Positions 31,425 through 36,642 of a DNA stretch of 36,642 nucleotides are shown here, in pieces (the stretch's first letter is position 1; the number at the start of each line of letters is the position of its first letter). The DNA is taken from NCBI GenBank assembly GCA_017395935.1, contig JAFQNL010000032.1:1-36642 (forward strand), given 5' to 3'. Origin of the DNA: Oscillospiraceae bacterium (GTDB lineage: Bacteria; Bacillota; Clostridia; Oscillospirales; Oscillospiraceae). Below the pieces are notes generated by a model. The model searched no databases and was not told where the DNA came from. It saw nothing but the letters and a program-made list of their open reading frames with translations. Position numbers and translations under genes: made by a program.

Positions 31425-32246
31425 GTGAATCAACATGGATCTACCGAACGTGCCGTGCTGAAAGCACGGGCCAAAGAACTGATGAAGACGGTCCGGCCCG
31501 CAGCCTGGCTGATGGTTCTTGTCTATATGGCCGCCACCAATCTGGTCAGCGGTATTGTCGAGTCCGGGATTGCCGCCAACACCAATATAGAACTGCTGAG
31601 CTACTATGCCTCTCAGGGAGACACCTATATGGTGGGCAGCCTGATCCGGGAACTGTTTGCCTCTCCCGGCGGCTATCTGGCCATTTTCCTCTCTATTGCC
31701 GTTACTCTGTATACTACCGTGGTAGACTACGGCTATGTCAGCTATTCTATGCGGGTAGTTCGGAATAAACAGGCCGGCTACGGCGAGCTGTTCAGCCGCT
31801 TCTATATGGCCGGCAAGATTATCCTCTCTCTGGTTTTGGAGGTAGTCTTCGTCTCCCTTTGGAGTATGCTGTTTATTATCCCCGGCATTATCGCTGCCTA
31901 CCGCTATCGAATGGTCATCTATCTGCTGCTGGACGATCCGGATTGCCCTGTGCTAGAGGCCTTCCAGCGCAGCAAGCTGCTCATGATGGGTCGGAAGATG
32001 GAGCTGTTCCAGCTGGACTTCTCCTTCTTTGGCTGGCTGCTTTTGGCTGCGCTGCTGATTGACCTGCCTGTCACCCTTTTGGGTATGACTCCCGGGGCCA
32101 ACCTCCTGTCCAATGTGATCATGGTCGCCTTCAATCTCTTCCTGGTCCCCTATCAGCAGTTCACCTTTACCGGCTGGTACGAGGCCATCCGTCCCAGAGA
32201 GGTCGGTCAGACCTCTGACTATGAGATTGAGAACAGTTCTTTCTGA
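31425..32246 (+). CDS. DUF975 family membrane protein
   Basis: A 273-residue membrane protein with about six hydrophobic segments. It begins NQHGSTERAVLKARAKELMK, a typical opening of DUF975 (R-x-L-K-x-x-A-k), with DYGYVSYSMRVVRNKQAGYGELF and the FIIPGIIAAYRYRMVIYLLLDD block (shown in part) that marks the family. Function unknown. The start is GTG at 31425 with AAAGGAG 9 nt upstream. A dedicated promoter with an overlapping palindrome suggests specific regulation. Confidence 0.85.
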   Translation: MNQHGSTERAVLKARAKELMKTVRPAAWLMVLVYMAATNLVSGIVESGIAANTNIELLSYYASQGDTYMVGSLIRELFASPGGYLAIFLSIAVTLYTTVVDYGYVSYSMRVVRNKQAGYGELFSRFYMAGKIILSLVLEVVFVSLWSMLFIIPGIIAAYRYRMVIYLLLDDPDCPVLEAFQRSKLLMMGRKMELFQLDFSFFGWLLLAALLIDLPVTLLGMTPGANLLSNVIMVAFNLFLVPYQQFTFTGWYEAIRPREVGQTSDYEIENSSF

Positions 32247-32251
32247 GATAC

Positions 32252-32280
32252 TTGACTTTTGCGATTAAAAGCGTTAAAGT
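32252..32280 (+). promoter_or_regulatory. tyrA promoter
   Basis: TTGACT (32252-32257), 17 nt, TAAAGT (32275-32280). Confidence 0.65.
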
Positions 32281-32316
32281 GTCCTCGTCAGCCTGTTAGA
32301 AAGAAGGGATGATCCC

Positions 32317-33186
32317 ATGTCGGGTCAGAAGATTATTGCCGTTGTCGGCCTTGGCCTGATCGGCGGCTCCATGGCCGCCGCGCTCCGGGGCTTTGAGGAC
32401 TATAAGGTGGTGGGCGTGGCCCGGCGTCAGGAGACGGTGGACTATGCTCTGCGCCACCATATCTGTGATGAGGCGACCACCGACCCTATGGAGGTTCTGC
32501 CCCGGGCAGACGTGGTCTGGCTGTGTATGAATCCCAAGGGCATCGTCCGTTATCTGGATGAGTACAAGTCGGTCTTTAAGCCCGGCTGTCTGGTCACAGA
32601 TGTGGGCGGCGTTAAAACGGCGATTATGGAGGGGGCCAAAGTGCTGCCGGAGACGGTAGACTTTATTGGCTGCCATCCTATGGCCGGCACAGAGTTTTCC
32701 GGTATCGAGCACTCTTTTAAGACCATGTTTCAGCGGGCGCACTTTATCGTGACGCCCAGAGCGGAGAGCAGTCAGGCCCATTTGGACCTTATGAGCCGGT
32801 TTGCCCACTACATCGGCTGCGCCGACGTGATTACTACCAGCGCCGAAAAGCACGACGCCATTATCGCCTACACCAGTCAGGTCATGCATATTATTGCCGT
32901 GGCTGTCTGTGACGATGAGGATCTGTTCCAATGCCGAGGCTTTGAAGGCGGATCTTTCCGTGACTGTACCCGTGTGGCGGCCCTGGACGTGGGGCTCTGG
33001 ACGCAGCTCTTTTCCATGAACGCGCCTGCCCTGTCCAAGGTCATCGAGCGGCTGGAGGTCAATCTCCATGCCTACCGGGAGGCCATTGACAAAGGGGACG
33101 AGGGGTTTCTGGCCGAGAAACTGGCCTGGTCGGCCAACCGGAAGCGGCAGATGAATCTGCCCGGCCCCGGACAGGTCGTGCTGTAA
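32317..33186 (+). CDS. tyrA: prephenate dehydrogenase
   Basis: A 289-residue enzyme that oxidatively decarboxylates prephenate to 4-hydroxyphenylpyruvate in tyrosine synthesis. The NAD(P) motif GLGLIGGS (11-18), the catalytic region GCHPMAGTEFSGIEH (about 118-132) and SQVMHIIA and GGSFRDCTRVA (substrate binding) are present. There is no chorismate mutase or ACT domain, so it is the monofunctional form. GAAAGAAGGGATG precedes the ATG. Other aromatic genes are absent nearby. Confidence 0.94.
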   Translation: MSGQKIIAVVGLGLIGGSMAAALRGFEDYKVVGVARRQETVDYALRHHICDEATTDPMEVLPRADVVWLCMNPKGIVRYLDEYKSVFKPGCLVTDVGGVKTAIMEGAKVLPETVDFIGCHPMAGTEFSGIEHSFKTMFQRAHFIVTPRAESSQAHLDLMSRFAHYIGCADVITTSAEKHDAIIAYTSQVMHIIAVAVCDDEDLFQCRGFEGGSFRDCTRVAALDVGLWTQLFSMNAPALSKVIERLEVNLHAYREAIDKGDEGFLAEKLAWSANRKRQMNLPGPGQVVL

Positions 33187-33193
33187 AAGACAA

Positions 33194-33229
33194 AAAGAGG
33201 CAGCAGAGAGTATGCTCTGCTGCCTCTTT
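33194..33229. terminator. bidirectional terminator between tyrA and the XRE gene
   Basis: A 15-bp stem (33194-33208 with 33215-33229) with A and T runs on both sides, serving both convergent genes. Confidence 0.88.
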
Positions 33230-33234
33230 CGTAT

Positions 33235-34002
33235 TTACTCGTATTTTCTGCCGGTGTAGATCATGGGCAGAAAGATGGATATCAGGGTGGCGGCCAGCTG
33301 AATATACTTGGCCGGGCTCTGTTGATAGCTGTCGAAAAGCTGCCTCAGCAGCCAGTAGAGGATGGGGCTTGCTGTCATAGTAGCCATGGACCAGATCTGA
33401 CCTACGCGGACGAGATAGGGGAAATTCCGGTTGGTAAAACGGACGCCGGGGAGATTCATTTTGAACGGTCCGTCGTGATAGTGGCCGATCCGGTTCTGAT
33501 CATAGTAGTCCGGGATTCTGTCCGGAGAGAAGAAGCAGAACCAGGAACCCAGCAAAATGGGCAGCAGCAGATAGACGCCCAGATCGCGCCATACTTCCTC
33601 TCCGGCATAGCCAAGCCGGATGAGCAGGAGAAATTCCAGTCCGCCTGCCAGAATGGACAGCAGATAAGGCAGAGCCATTCTGCGTTTCCGGAGGGGGAGG
33701 CGGGAGGGTCGGCAGGAGGAAAGATCGATCACTTTGCGAACCAGATCCTCAGCGTCCTGCTTCTGAAGCGGCGCGCTTTCGGGCAGACGCGCTCCGGCGA
33801 GCAGCTCGGAGACCGATATCTTCAGCATCTGAGCCAGCGGCGTCAGCAGAGTTACATCGGGCAGACTCAGCCCCCGCTCCCACTTGCTTACCGCCTTGTC
33901 GGTCACGTGGAGCTGGGCGGCCAGCTCCTTCTGGGTCAGACCCTGCTCGTGGCGGAGCTGAGCGACAAAAAGTCCGAATTTTTCCTTGTTGAGTTCTGTC
34001 AT
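33235..34002 (-). CDS. XRE-family regulator with C-terminal membrane segments
   Basis: A 255-residue protein. The N-terminus (residues about 8-62) is a Cro/C1 helix-turn-helix: LRHEQGLTQKELAAQLHVTD and KAVSKWERGLSLPD are textbook. A linker follows, then about four hydrophobic segments (from about residue 108), with a soluble HYHDG-containing region between them. The build suggests a membrane-tethered regulator that senses envelope state; the signal is unknown. AAGAGGTGATC precedes the ATG at 34002. No partner gene is on the same strand. Confidence 0.85.
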   Translation of the reverse strand: MTELNKEKFGLFVAQLRHEQGLTQKELAAQLHVTDKAVSKWERGLSLPDVTLLTPLAQMLKISVSELLAGARLPESAPLQKQDAEDLVRKVIDLSSCRPSRLPLRKRRMALPYLLSILAGGLEFLLLIRLGYAGEEVWRDLGVYLLLPILLGSWFCFFSPDRIPDYYDQNRIGHYHDGPFKMNLPGVRFTNRNFPYLVRVGQIWSMATMTASPILYWLLRQLFDSYQQSPAKYIQLAATLISIFLPMIYTGRKYE

Positions 34003-34021
34003 AAGATCACCTCTTGGGATA

Positions 34022-34051
34022 ATTATAGACGAGAGAAGCGCCGATTTGCAA
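34022..34051 (-). promoter_or_regulatory. promoter of the XRE gene
   Basis: The minus strand reads TTGCAA (34046-34051), 18 nt, TATAAT (34022-34027). Confidence 0.7.
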
Positions 34052-34184
34052 TCGACTGTCGGTAGAGTGACGGGAAAGGAGCACAGAAAGGGGAATTCAG
34101 GCCGGGAAAAGACTGGCCGACAGAGGAGTAGTCCGCTACAGCAGAGCGGACTGCCCCTTTTAAAGGTCTATCCCCCTCTCCGAC

Positions 34185-34213
34185 TTGACGAATGGCTGGG
34201 GGTTTGCTATGCT
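34185..34213 (+). promoter_or_regulatory. csoR promoter
   Basis: TTGACG (34185-34190), 17 nt, TATGCT (34208-34213). ATCCCCC (34170-34176) and GGGGGTT (34198-34204) flank the -35 as inverted blocks and might be an operator; this is weak. Confidence 0.65.
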
Positions 34214-34247
34214 GAAAAGGAAGAGAACTGAGAGGAGGCTCCCTGCT

Positions 34248-34568
34248 ATGACGCTTTGCCGCCGCCACCATCTCCCTGCCGCCGAAGAGGGGGGAGCCCA
34301 TGGACATACCCATACCAATACCAAAGCGGTGGTCAACCGGATGAACCGGGCCATCGGCCATCTGGAGTCGGTTCGTCAGATGGTAGAGGACGGCCGTGAC
34401 TGCAGTGAAGTGCTCATCCAGCTGGCGGCAGTGACGTCGGCCATCAACGGTGTGGCCCGGGTGATTATGAAGGACCATATTGACCACTGTATTGTAGACG
34501 CGGTAGAGCGGGGAGACCGAAAGGCACTGGAGGATCTGGAGCAGGCCATAGACCGGTTTATCCGCTGA
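34248..34568 (+). CDS. csoR: CsoR/RcnR-family metal-sensing repressor
   Basis: A 106-residue all-helical DUF156 repressor. Cys52, His77 and Cys81 (in GRDCSEV and KDHIDHCIV) have exactly the spacing of the Cu(I) ligands of CsoR, so copper sensing is likely. The N-terminal extension is rich in His and Cys (MTLCRRHHLP...HGHTHT). The start at 34248 is chosen because AGAGGAGG lies 9 nt upstream. No copper exporter or chaperone gene adjoins, so its target is elsewhere or the gene itself. Confidence 0.9.
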   Translation: MTLCRRHHLPAAEEGGAHGHTHTNTKAVVNRMNRAIGHLESVRQMVEDGRDCSEVLIQLAAVTSAINGVARVIMKDHIDHCIVDAVERGDRKALEDLEQAIDRFIR

Positions 34569-34599
34569 AAACTAGACCCGCAAGAGTTTGGTTTAGGGG

Positions 34600-34629
34600 T
34601 TGAAAAGGGAAAAACAGGTGTGCTATAAT
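34600..34629 (+). promoter_or_regulatory. promoter of the yybP-ykoY leader
   Basis: TTGAAA (34600-34605), 18 nt, TATAAT (34624-34629) with extended TGC. Confidence 0.75.
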
Positions 34630-34636
34630 ACCTCTC

Positions 34637-34738
34637 GGTATGAGGGAGTAGTTCGCATTTCGTAACAAAACGGGATGTCACGGCGCTCGTCATCACGCCC
34701 TGTTGGGCCGGACGCCGTGGGAGAGGAACGAGACTTTT
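34637..34738 (+). promoter_or_regulatory. yybP-ykoY (manganese-type) riboswitch
   Basis: The leader shows the two ends that define this class: GAGGGAGTAG (34642-34651) and GAACGAGACTTTT (34725-34737), with a structured GC-rich arm between. The 3' end pairs alternatively into a terminator. Members of this class bind Mn2+ in tested cases and precede cation transporters, as here. Confidence 0.8.
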
Positions 34739-34776
34739 ATCGCATTTTGCCATGCGGTAAGGGTCTCTTTTGTTTT
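34730..34776 (+). terminator. riboswitch-controlled terminator
   Basis: GAGACTTTTATCGCAT (34730-34745) pairs with ATGCGGTAAGGGTCTC (34752-34767), including G-U pairs, then TTTTGTTTT. Its left strand is the closing strand of the aptamer, so ligand binding should prevent the terminator. Confidence 0.85.
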
Positions 34777-34805
34777 GCCCTGACCGAGGAAAAGGAGAAA
34801 TTGTT

Positions 34806-35726
34806 ATGATGTATATCATGCTGCTGGTGGGCTTTGTCCTGCTGGTCAAAGGCGCGGACTTCTTTGTGGAGGGAGCTTCCTCTGTGGCCCATCTGCTGCG
34901 CATTCCTTCGGTGGTTATCGGTCTGACCATCGTTGCCATGGGTACCAGTGCCCCGGAGGCAGCCGTCAGTGTTACTGCCGGTCTGAGCGGAAACGCTGAT
35001 ATCTCGCTGAGCAATGTAATTGGCTCCAACCTGTTCAATACGCTGGTTGTTCTGGGTGCCTGCGCTGTAATCGGAAAGCGGGTTCCTACGGATGCCGAGG
35101 TTATGAATCGGGACTTTTACTGGAATCTGGCCGCTACCGTCGTGCTGCTGCTTTTCGCTCTGGGCGGTACGATCCATCAGTGGCAGGGTCTGCTGCTGCT
35201 GGCCGTTATGGTTCTCTACCTGTTCATTATTGTTCGGACCGCGCTGAAGCACCGGACGGAGGAGGACGACCAGAAGCTGCTGAGCCCGCTGGCCAGCGCC
35301 CTGTATATCGCAGGCGGCCTTGCTGCCATTGTCTGGGGCGGAGATCTGGTGGTTGATAATGCCTGCCTGATTGCCGAGGCATGGGGTATGAGCCAGACGC
35401 TGATCGGCCTGACCATCGTCGCCATGGGCACCTCGCTGCCTGAGCTGGTCACCTCGGTGGTGGCTGCCCAAAAGGGAGAGACCGGGCTGGCGCTGGGCAA
35501 TGTGGTAGGTTCCAACCTGTTCAACCTGCTCTTTATTATGGGCATCGCCTCCAGCCTGACGCCTATCGCTGTGGCTGCTGTCAGTGTGATGGATCTTGGC
35601 GTGCTGCTGGCCTGCGGCGTGCTCACCTATTTCTTCTGCAAGAGCCGGGAGGAGATCTCCCGGACAGAAGGCCTGATCTTGCTGGCGCTCTATGGAGCCT
35701 ACATGGTCTGGATCATCCTGCGATAA
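34806..35726 (+). CDS. K+-independent/dependent Na+/Ca2+ exchanger family antiporter (CaCA, YrbG-like)
   Basis: A 306-residue membrane protein with about ten helices and the two alpha repeats of the CaCA superfamily: GLTIVAMGTSAPE with GSNLFN in the first half, and GLTIVAMGTSLPE with GNVVGSNLFN in the second. It exports Ca2+ (or another divalent ion such as Mn2+) against Na+ or H+. The start has AAGGAG 10 nt upstream; a second ATG directly follows. Control by a manganese-type riboswitch suggests it may handle Mn2+ as well (inference). Confidence 0.9.
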   Translation: MMYIMLLVGFVLLVKGADFFVEGASSVAHLLRIPSVVIGLTIVAMGTSAPEAAVSVTAGLSGNADISLSNVIGSNLFNTLVVLGACAVIGKRVPTDAEVMNRDFYWNLAATVVLLLFALGGTIHQWQGLLLLAVMVLYLFIIVRTALKHRTEEDDQKLLSPLASALYIAGGLAAIVWGGDLVVDNACLIAEAWGMSQTLIGLTIVAMGTSLPELVTSVVAAQKGETGLALGNVVGSNLFNLLFIMGIASSLTPIAVAAVSVMDLGVLLACGVLTYFFCKSREEISRTEGLILLALYGAYMVWIILR

Positions 35727-35740
35727 AGAAAATCCTCAGA

Positions 35741-35784
35741 CTCCCTTCTCGTCCTGCCCGGAGGAGAAGGGAGCTCTTTTTTTG
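35741..35784 (+). terminator. antiporter gene terminator
   Basis: CTCCCTTCTC (35741-35750) pairs with GAGAAGGGAG (35764-35773), followed by CTCTTTTTTT. Confidence 0.85.
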
Positions 35785-35914
35785 AACAAGGAAAAGTGGT
35801 ACGGAAAAGAAAGAAAAGTGTTACGAAAAGAGAAGTAAAGAGAGGAGAAGAAAGAGAAGTCGGGGGGCTGGAGTTGGAATTGATCGTTTTTCCTCTTCCG
35901 GGGAGTAAACCACC
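35785..35914. other. gene-free purine-rich stretch
   Basis: Between the antiporter terminator and the pckA promoter, about 35785-35865 is almost only A and G on the plus strand, with short repeats of AAAGTG-TTACG/TACGG. No reading frame, promoter or hairpin was supported in it. Confidence 0.5.
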
Positions 35915-35943
35915 TTGACAAAAACTGGTGTATCGTATATTAT
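35915..35943 (+). promoter_or_regulatory. pckA promoter
   Basis: Consensus TTGACA (35915-35920), 17 nt, TATTAT (35938-35943). The leader of about 77 nt has a small GGAC...GTCC hairpin. Confidence 0.85.
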
Positions 35944-36026
35944 GATACCCGTGAGAAGTTAGATTTGGACAATATCGTCCGATTTAATGCCTAAAACAAG
36001 AATTTTAAAAAAGGGGACATACTACG

Positions 36027-36642
36027 ATGGCTGAACTGAATCTGAACAAGTATGGCATCACTGGCGTCACTGAGATTATCCACAATCCTTCCTACGAAGT
36101 GCTCTTCCAGGAAGAAATGGATCCCACTCTGGAAGGCTTTGAAAAGGGCCAGCTGACTGAGCTGGGCGCCGTTAACGTTATGACCGGTATCTACACCGGC
36201 CGTTCTCCCAAGGACAAGTTCATCGTCATGGACGAGACCTCCAAGGACACCGTTTGGTGGACCTCCGACGAGTTCAAGAACGACAACAAGCCCGCTTCTC
36301 AGGAAGCTTGGGATGCCTGCAAGGCTCTGGCTCTGAAGGAGCTGTCCGGCAAGAAGCTGTACGTCATGGACGTCTTCTGCGGCACCAACAAGGACTCCCG
36401 CATGGCTATCCGCTTCATCATGGAAGTGGCATGGCAGGCTCACTTTGTCAAGAACATGTTCATCACTCCTACCGCTGAGGAGCTGGAGACCTTCGAGCCT
36501 GACTTTATCTCCTACAACGCCTCCAAGGCCAAGGTGGAGAACTACAAGGAGCTGGGCCTGAACTCCGAGACCGCTGCTATCTTCAACCTGACCTCCCGTG
36601 AGCAGGTTATCCTGAACACCTGGTACGGCGGCGAGATGAAGA
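36027..36642 (+). CDS. pckA: phosphoenolpyruvate carboxykinase (ATP), cut by window end
   Basis: The first 205 residues of an ATP-type PEP carboxykinase; the full protein is usually about 530, so the catalytic P-loop and metal sites lie outside the window. It begins [17 protein letters not shown] and contains the substrate-binding [15 protein letters not shown] (about 53-67), with VMDVFCGTN and [17 protein letters not shown], all typical. AAGGGG lies about 12 nt before the ATG. Codon use is strongly biased, pointing to high expression; in anaerobes of this group the enzyme often works toward oxaloacetate during fermentation (family knowledge). Confidence 0.95.
   Translation, partial: MAELNLNKYGITGVTEIIHNPSYEVLFQEEMDPTLEGFEKGQLTELGAVNVMTGIYTGRSPKDKFIVMDETSKDTVWWTSDEFKNDNKPASQEAWDACKALALKELSGKKLYVMDVFCGTNKDSRMAIRFIMEVAWQAHFVKNMFITPTAEELETFEPDFISYNASKAKVENYKELGLNSETAAIFNLTSREQVILNTWYGGEMK

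Noticed and set aside
35785-35914. A third sRNA of the C/U-rich family on the minus strand
   Set aside because: The minus strand is C/U-rich, but there is no 17-nt box, no extended -10 and no terminator with a T run.
1-36642. CRISPR arrays, insertion sequences, prophage or attachment sites
   Set aside because: No regularly spaced repeats, transposase, integrase or phage structural genes are seen; coding style is uniform along the window.

Overview
The window looks like a chromosomal segment of an anaerobic, spore-forming Firmicute, most likely of the Oscillospiraceae (Flavonifractor/Oscillibacter/Intestinimonas type). That placement is inference from several points: fairly high GC with Firmicute-style signals (strong AGGAGG ribosome sites, TTGACA/TATAAT promoters often with an extended TG -10, many intrinsic terminators), a YpeB spore germination protein, T-box, cobalamin and yybP-ykoY leaders, a two-gene minimal SUF system, an apparent ferredoxin-type thioredoxin reductase and LuxS. 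I see no phage, insertion sequence, integrase or CRISPR array. The segment is mostly housekeeping, and its interest lies in regulatory RNAs and a few unusual anaerobe-type gene pairs.

Layout. 1-1000: a truncated tRNA-Arg(CCT) behind a structured transcript, then cutC. 1161-3307: typA and a small terminated transcript (sRNA-A). 3326-6205, minus strand: uracil permease and ypeB. 6298-8132: an NADPH-motif-less thioredoxin reductase, thioredoxin and a small membrane protein. 8255-9428, minus strand: a cobalamin riboswitch controlling a DUF4430 lipoprotein and an ECF transporter S component. 9532-11390: a glycine T-box and glyQS. 11411-12886, minus strand: a hexapeptide acyltransferase-like protein and trmB. 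13124-14944: a SufC/SufB pair with no other suf genes. 15012-20328: a BMP/Nup-type nucleoside ABC transporter (lipoprotein, double ATPase, two permeases). 20320-21329: a second copy of the small membrane protein, sRNA-B (sharing a 17-nt box with sRNA-A) and tRNA-Leu(CAG).

21494-24362, minus strand: a phosphoribosyltransferase-luxS-mtnN-add operon. It detoxifies S-adenosylhomocysteine, makes the AI-2 precursor and salvages the adenine or adenosine released. Divergent from it are a YbaK-type deacylase (24399-24986) and hflK-hflC (25101-27062). 27080-31319, minus strand: an NAD-dependent epimerase/dehydratase, an HtrA-like membrane protease with a poly-Gln tail, and prfB without the usual programmed frameshift. 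31354-33229: a DUF975 membrane protein behind a long palindrome, and tyrA. 33235-34051, minus strand: an XRE regulator fused to membrane segments. 34185-35784: a CsoR-type repressor, then a yybP-ykoY riboswitch in front of a Na+/Ca2+ exchanger. 35915-36642: the start of pckA, cut by the window end.

Themes. Nucleobase and nucleoside recovery recurs: uracil permease, nucleoside ABC importer, adenosine deaminase, MTA/SAH nucleosidase and phosphoribosyltransferase. Metal and cofactor handling is also prominent (cutC, csoR, the yybP-ykoY/CaCA unit, the B12-controlled ECF unit, the SufCB pair). The best leads for something undescribed are the paired sRNA-like transcripts, the structured leader before tRNA-Arg, the B12-controlled lipoprotein/ECF unit, and the apparently NADPH-independent thioredoxin reductase with its own thioredoxin. 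All assignments come from reading the sequence; no database search was possible.
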